64,000 nucleotides of DNA, taken from contig CAWKOH010000002.1 of assembly GCA_963851245.1 (NCBI GenBank), forward strand, positions 620,001 to 684,000, read 5' to 3'. Source of the stretch: CAWKOH01 sp963851245 (GTDB lineage Bacteria; Actinomycetota; Acidimicrobiia; Acidimicrobiales; Palsa-688). The position numbers and the translations under genes are program-made. Below the pieces are notes generated by a model that searched no databases, was not told the origin of the DNA, and was given only the letters and a program-made list of their open reading frames with translations. Position 1 is the stretch's first letter; every line of letters starts with the position of its first letter. Below, one piece after another: positions 56,705 through 64,000 of this stretch.

Positions 56705-57134
56705 CTATGGAACCTCCGCCAGCCGAAAGGCATCGGTGGCTTTGCCGTCGGGCGAGGGTCCTATCCAGGTCACGGTGAGGAAAGTGAACCGAGGTCCCAG
56801 CGGACCGCTCGCCGCCTGACTGAGGGCCAGACGCCCCGGCGCCGTGGCCGAGGTCCGCCTTTGAGCAGATGGACGGTGCCGATCCCCGCAGCCCCCGATG
56901 CCGTCCATGGGACCCGGTGACGTTGGTTGCCATCGTCGTGTTGATTCCACAAACGATTAGAAAGGTCGCCGGCTTGTAGGCGGCCGCCGCCACAATCGGC
57001 GACGGGGGTCGTCGGAGCCGCGGAGATCGACGTCGCTGTCGTCGTCTGATGGGTCGACGAACTGCACCCGGCGGCGATGGCGACGACCGCACCGAGAGCG
57101 CCGGCGACGTCCCGTCCCCCCACCGGGCTGCCAT
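56705..57134 (-). CDS. Lipoprotein gene broken by frameshifts
   Basis: The first frame has a signal peptide and lipobox (GALGAVVAIAAGCSSSTHQTT). The second has AAAAYKPATFLIVCGINTTM. The third has LALSQAASGPLGPRFTFLTV and ends TDAFRLAEVP at 56705. Each change equals one extra base, so the intact protein would be a secreted lipoprotein of about 140 residues with two or three cysteines. ATG 57134 or GTG 57123 could start it. No family is recognised. Confidence 0.5.
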
Positions 57135-57206
57135 CGGTCTCCGGCCAAGGAAGCGGTGCCGGGCCTTAGGTGCGGTACCTATAGCAGTGTTCCCCCATGT
57201 CGGCCA

Positions 57207-58007
57207 TCAGCCTTCGATCACCTGAGCGGATCCCGGCGCCGTCGTATGTGGAAGTCGGCGGTGAGCCAACCAGGCCAGCGTGACCACGCCGGCGCTCGCT
57301 CCAACGATGATTCCCGGCACCAGCCACCGCTGCGCCAGCGCCACGGTAGCCACCGCAAGCTCGACGCTGATCACCATTCTTCGCACCGCCGGGCCGATCC
57401 GATCGAGCAGGCGATGGAGTTCACGCAACGCCTGCGGGGTGCGGGCCCGGCTGGTCAAGAACACGGTGAGACCTCGGGCCAGCCCGAACAGCCCGCCCAA
57501 GACGACTGCGGCCGCGGGGTCAGCGGTCAAGGCAGCCAGCACGATGAGCAGGAAGACAGCGGCGGTCATGACGTAGGTGGCGACACCGACGCCGATCTGC
57601 CAGCCGAAGCCGGCCCCATAGAACCAAGGTCGATAACGGGACAGCCACGCGTCGTCGACTTGCCGGCGGATGATCGGCAGCCACTCACCGAAGGCACCGG
57701 CATCGGCGGCGGCTGCAGCTAGCGCGAACGAGGCCGCGATCACCGCCACGGCGGCCGGGCGGTCATGGAGGCCGGCGCCCGACACACATAGGGCCAGGAT
57801 CGCCGACCCCCCGCCCAGGAAGAGGCCGCCGACAACGGCGCCCAGGACGAACCAGGTTGCGGTGGTGCCGTAGCGGTGGCCGCGGCTGCGCTCGCCGAAA
57901 GGAGTGATCGAGGATAGCATCGACAGGCCGCAAGGAGACCACGTGGACCGGGCGGCGGCGGCTACCGCCGTGACCGCTCCGGCAGCAAAGATCCAATCGA
58001 AACTCAC
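57207..58007 (-). CDS. MauF/CcdA-like polytopic membrane protein
   Basis: This 266-residue protein has 6-7 predicted helices. Near the N-terminus, RSTWSPCGLSMLSSITPFGE resembles the SPC redox motif of CcdA/DsbD-type electron carriers and of MauF. GGGAGG lies 9 nt before GTG 58007. It follows the Tat-exported Cys-rich gene by 27 nt on the same strand, so it probably supplies reductant or assists its maturation. Only one Cys is evident in the motif, so catalysis is uncertain. Confidence 0.6.
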   Translation of the reverse strand: MSFDWIFAAGAVTAVAAAARSTWSPCGLSMLSSITPFGERSRGHRYGTTATWFVLGAVVGGLFLGGGSAILALCVSGAGLHDRPAAVAVIAASFALAAAAADAGAFGEWLPIIRRQVDDAWLSRYRPWFYGAGFGWQIGVGVATYVMTAAVFLLIVLAALTADPAAAVVLGGLFGLARGLTVFLTSRARTPQALRELHRLLDRIGPAVRRMVISVELAVATVALAQRWLVPGIIVGASAGVVTLAWLAHRRLPHTTAPGSAQVIEG

Positions 58008-58034
58008 GGGCTTTGCCTCCCGGTCATCTCCGTT

Positions 58035-59152
58035 TTACAAGCTCGACGCAAAGTTGGGTGCTCCTGAGCCTAGGAAGGGGGCGTTTCCGAAGCTGGACAG
58101 CGCACCAGTGGTGGCCGGCAGCCAGTACCCGCCGCCCTTGGGAGTGGAAGTAACGCCGATCATCTGAACCTTAGCGGGAACTCGACCCCCGGCCCGATCC
58201 GAAGAACGTCGCGAAGCCAAATGTGTAGATGCCACCGTTGGAGCAGGCCAGCCAGTAGCCGGCGCCAGCGACATACGTGGCCATCCCCACGATCGGAGTT
58301 GGTGGGTGCAGACCTCGTGCCGATCCCCAGAAGGGGGCTTGCCCGAAATTGAACATGCCACCGTCCGAACAGACCAGCCAGTAGCGGGCGTTGCTAGGGG
58401 TAGAGGCCACGGCCACGACGGGCGACGGCCGCTCAAGCCGATCACTGATCCACGGTAGAGGGAGTCCCCAAACACGTGCACACCGCCCTTGGTGTCTGCC
58501 AGCCAGTACCCTGCGCCGTTCGACGACCGGGCCATGGCCGCCGCCAGTTCCCGAAAAGCTGGTCGGGCCGCTCTGGCAGGGGGGAAGTGGTCGGCGTGCT
58601 GTCATCTGTCGCCGATGCGGCGGAGCAGGTCGGGTCCAACTCCCAGGGCGGCGTGCAGGAAACCACCCGACAGGAGATACGGCCCCTACAGCCGATCTCC
58701 TGGTGGCACTGGCCATAGCGGGACTCGGTGCATCCCACATGGCGGTTCCCGCAGTTGCCGATGGCGCACTCGCAGTACAGGCCGTCTCACGACGGACAAA
58801 ACACGCCTCCGCCGCAGCCGCAACCGAGGCACTCGCCCATGTAGTACTGCGGTCCGGCGCAGTAGACAGAACCGTCGGCCTTCCACCATCCTCTTGCGAA
58901 GCTGCCGGGGGGAGGCGTTTACACCCTTGCTGACGGTTCTACCAGGGGTGAAGCCGTCGCCGCTCAGATCCGAGCAGCCGCAGGCGAGCCTGAGGCGAAC
59001 TCGCAGATCTGGGAGTACGCGTCGCCGGGCCGGACCAGCACATGGACCGGTGCCACCGAGAGGGCCGTCGCGGTCACCGTCGTCTTTGCCAAGAAGCCCC
59101 GGTGCGACGTGCGGTTCAAGAGGAAGTCTCCGATGCCATCGGTGATGCTCAT
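58035..59152 (-). CDS. Tat-exported Cys-rich (MauA-like) protein with GYW/FG repeats, broken frame
   Basis: The start MSITDGIGDFLLNRTSHRGF has a Tat-like motif (here SHRGF rather than RRxF) and a hydrophobic stretch. The middle reads GWWKADGSVYCAGPQYYM, ECLGCGCGGGVFCPS, YCECAIGNCGNRHVGC, CRGRISCRVVSC: about 20 cysteines, reminiscent of the methylamine dehydrogenase light chain. The C-terminal half has four repeats of the type GYWLxxxxGGxxxFGxAxFxGS. At least three frameshifts and an in-frame TGA (after FCPS, where Cys is expected) interrupt it, so it may be a pseudogene. Confidence 0.55.
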
Positions 59153-59165
59153 GTCTCGGTGACGC

Positions 59166-59423
59166 TCATTTGTCAGCTCCGGAGGTCAGGGGATTGGTCC
59201 AGACCAGGCACGCCAGCCCGGATATGACAGCGGTGACCACTAGCTGCGGTCCGCCGGCCCACGGCTCATGGCGGAATACCTCGCGAAGCGGACCTTCGGC
59301 GACGGCCGCTCACCAGACCGCCACGGCTGCGGCCGTCAGGTTCAGCACGGCGTGGGCGGTCGTCGGTCGCGTCTCCGGGCGCCCGAAACAGCCACAGCTG
59401 GCGAGTGGCCAGCCCCGCCGCAG
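59166..59423 (-). pseudogene. MauE-like membrane protein, C-terminal fragment
   Basis: Directly after the PAC2 stop the frame reads LASCGCFGRPETRPTTAHAV, LNLTAAAVAVW, then (after a TGA) AVAEGPLREVFRHEPWAGG and VVTAVISGLACLVWTNPL. The CGCFG motif and trailing helices match MauE/DoxX-type redox membrane proteins. The first half is missing. The stop TGA (59166-59168) is 14 nt before the Tat protein ATG, so the two formed an operon. Confidence 0.55.
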
Positions 59424-60290
59424 CTAGTGCTCGCCTCGCAGAAAGCGCTCGAGTTCGGCGGCCAGTTCGTCGCCGGACGGTAGATCGCCGAAGTCGGCCT
59501 GGGCCTGGGCCTGCTCGCTGTCGTGCTGCGCTTCCAGTTGCCGGACCAGGGCGGCGTGCTCATCGCTCCCGGCTATCAACTGCTCGATCTGGTTGTTGGT
59601 GGCGGACGCCGCCGAATGCAGCACCGACGTGTCGAGCTCTATGCCGGTCATCCGGGCCAGCCCGTCGAGCAGGGAAGCGGACGCCGCCGGATAGGGCATG
59701 GCCGATACGTAGTGGGGAACCCGGGCCCACAGCCCCACGGCGGGAATTCCGGCCTCCCCGAAGGCCATCTCGAGCGCCCCTTGCACCCCTGAGGGGACGT
59801 CGATGGAAGCCGGCAGGTACCCGACCTTGGTGGCCAGTTCCGAATCGGTGGAGGTCCCGACCAGCCGGACCGCCCGGGTGTGGGGAACGGGCGCCGGGAA
59901 GGCGCCGAGCCCTACCACCATCTCGATGCCCAACCTGGACGTTAGGGCGACAACCTCAGCGATGAACTGATGCCACCGCATGTCCGGTTCGGGTCCGTTC
60001 AGGATCATCACGCTGCGCCCGGTGCGGTTGGTCGCCAGGTGGAGGCGAATCTCGGCCCAGCGCAGGTCCTTGTCCACCCCGTTGACGATCCGCAAGGTCG
60101 GGCGGCGGGCCCGGTAGTCGATGAGCTCGTCGGAGTCGAAGGTGGCGACCAGCTCGTTCGGCATGGACCCGATGAGGTGGCTGAGGGCGTTTCCGGCGGC
60201 CAAGCCGGCGTCGATCCAGCCTTCCATGCAGACGACGAGCACCGGACGTTCAACCGCCGGCCACTGGTGCACGTTCGCCAACTCGCTCAT
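59424..60290 (-). CDS. PAC2-family protein (proteasome-assembly-chaperone-like)
   Basis: This 288-residue PAC2-domain protein starts at ATG 60290 with an AAGGAT ribosome site. Motifs include VVCMEGWIDAGLAAGNAL, FDSDELIDYRARRPTLRI, LNGPEPDMRWHQFI, VVGLGAFPAPVPHTR and GLWARVPHYVSAMPYPAASA. The family is common in Actinobacteria, but its function is not settled. It has an acidic Gln/Glu-rich C-terminal helix. Confidence 0.9.
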   Translation of the reverse strand: MSELANVHQWPAVERPVLVVCMEGWIDAGLAAGNALSHLIGSMPNELVATFDSDELIDYRARRPTLRIVNGVDKDLRWAEIRLHLATNRTGRSVMILNGPEPDMRWHQFIAEVVALTSRLGIEMVVGLGAFPAPVPHTRAVRLVGTSTDSELATKVGYLPASIDVPSGVQGALEMAFGEAGIPAVGLWARVPHYVSAMPYPAASASLLDGLARMTGIELDTSVLHSAASATNNQIEQLIAGSDEHAALVRQLEAQHDSEQAQAQADFGDLPSGDELAAELERFLRGEH

Positions 60291-60319
60291 GGTGCCGCCA
60301 TCCTTATCGAAATCCGTGC

Positions 60320-61399
60320 CTAGTGGCCCAGACCGGCCGCGGCCGCCCGGGACTGGACCCCCAGCCACGCAATCGTTTCCGGGTACGAGCTCGAGTCGAA
60401 TCCGTCGTCGCCCATGGCTCCGCCGACGTAGCGCGAATAGACCCCCTCCAGGATGCACGCCAGCTTCCAGTAGGCGAAGGCGACGTAGAAATCCAGGTTC
60501 GACAGGTCGCGATCGGTGGCTTCCGAGTAGCGCGCCATCAGCTCCGACCTGGTCGCAAAGCCCGGGGCTTGAGTAGCGGCGTGGGCCAGTGCCGAGCGCT
60601 CGCCCGGCTCGGGCCAGTACACGTGCAGCTGGCCCAGGTCGGCAAGCGGGTCGCCGAGGGTGCAGAGCTCCCAGTCGAGCACGGCCAAGACGGCTCTGCC
60701 GTCGGGCGCCATTATGCAGTTGTCGAGCCGGTAGTCGCCGTGCACTACAGACGCGGCGCCCTGCTCCGGAATGTTCTGCTGCAGGAAATCATGCATCTCG
60801 TCGATGTCGGCCAGCGGCGTGCCCCCACGTGACTGGTTCGCCGCCTGGTAGTTCGCATACCAACGGCGGAGCTGCCTGGCGATGTACCCGTCTTTGCGGC
60901 CCAGGTCACCCAGTCCCACGGCGTCGGGATCGATCGAGTGGATGTGGGCCAGGGTGTCGATGAGGGCCAAGCCGGCCCGGTAACGGGCATCAGCGTCGAA
61001 GTGGGCCATCGCTTCCTCTTCTGACCGGGCGATCACGCCGTCGACGAAGCCCATGACGTAGAACGGCGCTCCGTTCACGGTGTCGTCGGTGCAAAGACCG
61101 AGCGCCGGCGGGGCGGGAACGCCGGCAGGTCCGAGGGCGGCGATGATCTTGTGCTCGCGAGCCATGTCGTGGGCGGTCGGCAGAACATGGCTGGTGGGCG
61201 GTCTCCTGAGCACGTAGCGCCGGCTGTCGGCGCCGGTGACTTCGAAGGTGAGATTGCTCCGGCCGCCGGCCACCCTGACGAAGCGAAGGGGCACGGCCAC
61301 GCCGGGAATGTTCCGCACGAACCAGTTGCTGACATTGGCAGCGTCGATGCCCACGGGGACGCCGGTACCCTGGGCAGCAGGAGCATTGAGATCGCTCAT
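60320..61399 (-). CDS. APH-like phosphotransferase (ACAD10/11 N-domain type)
   Basis: This 359-residue protein kinase-like fold has GGRSNLTFEVTGADSRRYVL for nucleotide binding, the Brenner motif VHGDYRLDNCIMAPDG, and the DFG-like LDWELCTLGDPLADLG. It is related to the phosphotransferase domain of human ACAD10/11, which phosphorylates 4-hydroxy acyl-CoAs. The ATG at 61399 has TAGCTT 7 nt upstream. It lies 29 nt upstream of the PAC2 gene on the same strand. Confidence 0.88.
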   Translation of the reverse strand: MSDLNAPAAQGTGVPVGIDAANVSNWFVRNIPGVAVPLRFVRVAGGRSNLTFEVTGADSRRYVLRRPPTSHVLPTAHDMAREHKIIAALGPAGVPAPPALGLCTDDTVNGAPFYVMGFVDGVIARSEEEAMAHFDADARYRAGLALIDTLAHIHSIDPDAVGLGDLGRKDGYIARQLRRWYANYQAANQSRGGTPLADIDEMHDFLQQNIPEQGAASVVHGDYRLDNCIMAPDGRAVLAVLDWELCTLGDPLADLGQLHVYWPEPGERSALAHAATQAPGFATRSELMARYSEATDRDLSNLDFYVAFAYWKLACILEGVYSRYVGGAMGDDGFDSSSYPETIAWLGVQSRAAAAGLGH

Positions 61400-61515
61400 G
61401 GCCTGCAAGCTACGGCAGGGTATGGGCGGCTCGCATGCCCGACGCTCGGCGGCCGGGGTCCGGACGCCGACCCCCCCGGGCTGTTTCGAGAGGTATCTGG
61501 AAGGATTAGGGAGCC

Positions 61516-62250
61516 ATGAGCGCCGCCATTGACGTAACAGACGACATTTTCGAGTCCGCCGTACTGGATCGCTCCACCGAGGTCACCGTCGTCGTAGATC
61601 TCTGGGCCGATTGGTGCGGTCCCTGCAAGACCCTCGGTCCCATCCTGGAGAAGGTCGTGGGCGAGGCGGCCGGCGTGGAGCTGGTCAAGATCGACGTCGA
61701 CAGCAACCAGCGCTCCGCCGCCACTTTCCAGGTTCAGTCCATCCCTGCCGTGTACGCCATAAAGGACCGCAAGGTCGTGGACAGCTTCATCGGTGCCCTG
61801 CCCGAGCCCGCCGTCAGGGAATGGGTCGCCCGTCTCAACCCGCCCCCCACGGAAGTCGAGCAGCTGATCTCGGCCGGAGACGAGGCCTCGCTCCGCAAAG
61901 CGATCGAGCTGGAGCCGGCTAACGAGGCGGCCGTGCTGGCCCTGGCCTCCTATCTCGTTGCCAGCCGAGCTGGCCCGGCCAGTGAGCCGGCCCGCGAGGA
62001 AGCGCTGTCGCTGCTGGCCCGGATTCCCGAGTCGGCCGAGACCCGCCATCTGGCCGCTCAGGCTCGCCTCGGAGGCGACAGCCCCGATGCCGGCGCCGAC
62101 GATATAGAGGCCAAGCTCGACTCTCTTCTCGAGCGCGTCCGCGAGGATGACAGCGCCCGGCAAGAGTTCATCGACCTACTCGAGGTGTTGGGTCCAGATG
62201 ACCCGCGTACGCCCGCCTACCGCAAGGCGCTCACCGCCCGCCTGTTCTAG
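61516..62250 (+). CDS. Thioredoxin-TPR protein (CnoX/YbbN-like)
   Basis: This 244-residue protein has an N-terminal thioredoxin domain with an intact WADWCGPCKTLGP active site and the cis-Pro segment SIPAVYAIKD. A helical TPR-like C-terminus (DEASLRKAIELEPANEAAVL ... AKLDSLLERVREDDSARQEF) follows. This is the layout of CnoX/YbbN chaperedoxins, which pass substrates to GroEL/DnaK. The ATG at 61516 follows AGGATTAGGGAG. Confidence 0.9.
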   Translation: MSAAIDVTDDIFESAVLDRSTEVTVVVDLWADWCGPCKTLGPILEKVVGEAAGVELVKIDVDSNQRSAATFQVQSIPAVYAIKDRKVVDSFIGALPEPAVREWVARLNPPPTEVEQLISAGDEASLRKAIELEPANEAAVLALASYLVASRAGPASEPAREEALSLLARIPESAETRHLAAQARLGGDSPDAGADDIEAKLDSLLERVREDDSARQEFIDLLEVLGPDDPRTPAYRKALTARLF

Positions 62251-62295
62251 CCGTCACGGCCAGACCGTCACCCGGTCGAGCTAGGGTCGCCGCTC

Positions 62296-63126
62296 GTGCT
62301 GCTCGAGCTGGGCCCGTCCTCGTACGACCTGACGACGCGATCCCTGGTGATGGGGATACTGAACCGCACGCCCGACTCCTTCTTCGACCACGGCTCCTAC
62401 TGGGATATGGACGCCTTCCTGCGCCGGGCCGAGCAGCTTGTTGCCGAGGGCGCCGACCTGCTCGACGTCGGTGGCGTCAAGGCCGGACCGGGGCCGGAGG
62501 TGACTGAAGCGGAGGAGCTGGACCGGGTCGTGCCGGCCATCACCGCGCTACGGGCCCGGTTCGACATACCGCTGTCCGTCGACACCTGGCGGGCCGCAGT
62601 TGCGCGCGAGTCCTACCTGGCCGGAGCCGTCGTCGGCAACGACATCAGCGGCTTCGCCGATCCCGATTACCTGCGAGAGGCCGCCCATGCCGGCGCGTCC
62701 GTGGTCGCCACCCACATCCGCCTTGGTCCCCGCATTCCCGACCCGGATCCCCACTATGACGACGTTGTCCTGGATGTCGCCGCATTTCTGTCCGAGCGGG
62801 CCGGCCGGGCCCGGGCGGCGGGGATTCCGGACAGCCGGATCATCGTCGACGCCGGATTGGACCTGGGCAAGACGGCGGCCCAGTCGCGGGTGCTCCTGGC
62901 CGCCTCGGACCGATTGGCCGCGCTGGGATGGGCCGTGCTCCTCTCCGCGTCCAACAAGACCTTTCTCGGAGCCGCCTTCGACCTACCGGTGGGAGACCGC
63001 TGGGAGCCGACCGTAGCCGCCCACGCTCTCGGTGTGAGCCTGGGGTGCCGGCTGCTTCGGACCCACGACGTCCGGGCCGCCCGCCGGGTCTGCGACACCC
63101 TCGCCGCGGTCATGGAGGCGGCCTGA
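62296..63126 (+). CDS. folP2: Dihydropteroate synthase homologue, FolP2-type
   Basis: This 276-residue TIM barrel has MGILNRTPDSFFD, LSVDTWRAAVARE, VGNDISGFADPDYL, DAGLDLGKT and LLSASNKTFLG. The loop that is GGESTRPG in active enzymes reads DVGGVKAGPG, as in the second, apparently inactive DHPS of mycobacteria (FolP2, Rv1207). It may therefore not make dihydropteroate. GTG 62296 has TAGGGT 8 nt upstream. The stop overlaps holA as TGATG. Confidence 0.8.
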   Translation: MLLELGPSSYDLTTRSLVMGILNRTPDSFFDHGSYWDMDAFLRRAEQLVAEGADLLDVGGVKAGPGPEVTEAEELDRVVPAITALRARFDIPLSVDTWRAAVARESYLAGAVVGNDISGFADPDYLREAAHAGASVVATHIRLGPRIPDPDPHYDDVVLDVAAFLSERAGRARAAGIPDSRIIVDAGLDLGKTAAQSRVLLAASDRLAALGWAVLLSASNKTFLGAAFDLPVGDRWEPTVAAHALGVSLGCRLLRTHDVRAARRVCDTLAAVMEAA

Positions 63127-64000
63127 TGGCCGATAACCCGTCCCACCCGGTCGTCCTCGTCGACGGGGATGATCCTGCCCTCGTGGCCGAGGCCGCTCGC
63201 CTTCTGGTCGACGACCTGGTCCGGGACACCGACCGGGCTCTGGCCGTCGAGGACTTCTCGGGCGACGAGGTGGACTTGGCCGTCGTCGCCGACGGTTGCG
63301 CCACGCCGCCTTTTCTAGTCGACCGCCGGGTGGTGGTCGTGCGGGATGTGGGACGCTTCGGGGCGGAGGAGCTAGGTCCCCTTCTCAAGTACCTCGAAGA
63401 GCCCTTGGACACCACGGTCCTGGTGCTGGTGGCGGGCGGCGGCCAGATCTCGTCGAAGCTGACCGCCGTCGTCAGGTCCCACGGTCATGTGGTGTCGACC
63501 AAAGTGGACGCCCGCCACGCTGGTGACTGGGTCCGCGACCGGCTGCGCCAGGCGCCGGTCCGGTTGGATGCGGCCGCCGAGGCCAAGGTTCGGGAGCATC
63601 TGGGCGAAGACGTGGGCCGGCTTGTCGCCCTCACCGAGCTGTTGGCGGCGGCCTACGGGGAAGGGGCCCACCTGGGGCTCACCGAGATCGATCCGTACCT
63701 CGGCGAGGCGGGCTCGGTCACTCCCTGGTCCTTCACCGACGCCATTGACTCGGGCGACACCGAGAAGGCGCTGGTGATGATGCGCCGGCTGCTCGGAGCC
63801 GGCGATCGCCACCCGCTGGAGGTCTTCGCCATCCTGCGCGGTTACGTGCAGACCCGTCTGCGCATCGACAGCCCGGGCATCCGCACCGAGCAGCAGGCGG
63901 CCGAGGCCATGGGCATCGGGCCGGGCCGGAGCACCTACCCGGCCAAGAAAGCGCTGGCGGCGGCACAGCGGTGGGGTCCGGCTGGCATCGCCTCGGCGGT
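63126..64000 (+). CDS. holA: DNA polymerase III delta subunit (partial, runs off the window)
   Basis: From ATG 63126 the 291 visible residues match HolA: PVVLVDGDDPALVAEAARLL, DRRVVVVRDVGRFGAEELGP, LKYLEEPLDTTVLVLVAGGG, WVRDRLRQAPVRLD, VTPWSFTDAIDSGDTEKALV and HPLEVFAILRGYVQTRLRID. The subunit opens the sliding clamp. The gene is translationally coupled to folP2 and is open at the window end. Confidence 0.93.
   Translation, partial: MADNPSHPVVLVDGDDPALVAEAARLLVDDLVRDTDRALAVEDFSGDEVDLAVVADGCATPPFLVDRRVVVVRDVGRFGAEELGPLLKYLEEPLDTTVLVLVAGGGQISSKLTAVVRSHGHVVSTKVDARHAGDWVRDRLRQAPVRLDAAAEAKVREHLGEDVGRLVALTELLAAAYGEGAHLGLTEIDPYLGEAGSVTPWSFTDAIDSGDTEKALVMMRRLLGAGDRHPLEVFAILRGYVQTRLRIDSPGIRTEQQAAEAMGIGPGRSTYPAKKALAAAQRWGPAGIASA

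Noticed and set aside
58035..59152. Selenocysteine or TGA recoding
   Set aside because: Many genes here end normally with TGA. The locus has other damage, and I see no SECIS-like hairpin that I can support.

Overview
The window is a GC-rich chromosomal segment of an actinobacterium, most likely of the Acidimicrobiia. The order rplU-rpmA-obgE-proB ... proA ... nadD-rsfS is typical of Actinobacteria. The window also carries a WhiB regulator, an F420-type LLM oxidoreductase, a class II DAHP synthase, a 4Fe-4S APS reductase and a secreted protein with GYW/FG repeats. About a dozen genes have a TANNNT box 6-10 nt upstream of the start codon, which suggests many leaderless transcripts.

Layout. 1-5.2 kb: end of RNase E/G, ribosomal proteins L21 and L27, ObgE, ProB, a lipoprotein and 6-phosphogluconate dehydrogenase. 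5.2-12 kb: a VapBC-type toxin-antitoxin pair, two paralogous Uma2-like nucleases, remnants of a metallophosphoesterase, a TauD-like dioxygenase and a DMT transporter, plus intact PspA with a membrane partner, and ProA. 12-16.7 kb: a MoxR ATPase/VWA pair divergent from an SPFH-zinc-ribbon protein and a Tim44-like protein. 16.7-24.8 kb: a secreted glucosaminidase, sulfate assimilation (cysH, sir), DAHP synthase, nadD-rsfS, an Rrf2 regulator and a tandem-duplicated domain protein. 25-42 kb: a signalling region with two cyclase-like/AAA/TPR giants, an MFS transporter fused to a cyclic-nucleotide-binding domain, a stand-alone cyclic-nucleotide-binding protein, a decayed IS1634-like transposase and a large secreted caspase/gingipain-fold protein with FYGAP repeats.

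42.5-51.2 kb holds an integrated mobile element of about 8.6 kb in the 3' end of tRNA-Ala(GGC). It is bounded by 49-bp perfect direct repeats. It has arm-type repeats near both ends, a tyrosine integrase, an AT-hook/HTH excisionase candidate, an O-like replication initiator with 22-bp-spaced iterons inside its own gene, three HNH nucleases, a RecT/Bet annealase, an HK97-type prohead protease and a WhiB protein. I find no capsid, portal, terminase, tail or lysis gene, so a phage satellite or strongly reduced prophage is the best reading. This is the most likely undescribed system in the window.

51.2-64 kb: a DUF2461 protein, LeuS, an AbiEi/DUF559 protein behind a 26-nt palindrome, an LLM oxidoreductase, a damaged lipoprotein gene, a Mau-like redox cluster (MauF/CcdA-like, Tat-exported Cys-rich protein, MauE fragment), a PAC2 protein, an APH-like kinase, a thioredoxin-TPR protein, a FolP2-like protein and the start of holA.

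Quality note. Many genes, including essential ones (obgE, proB, proA), carry frameshifts, and nearly all are explained by one extra base. This looks like systematic insertion error in the assembly rather than mass gene decay. True gene remnants (5'-truncated pieces abutting an upstream stop codon) are labelled separately.
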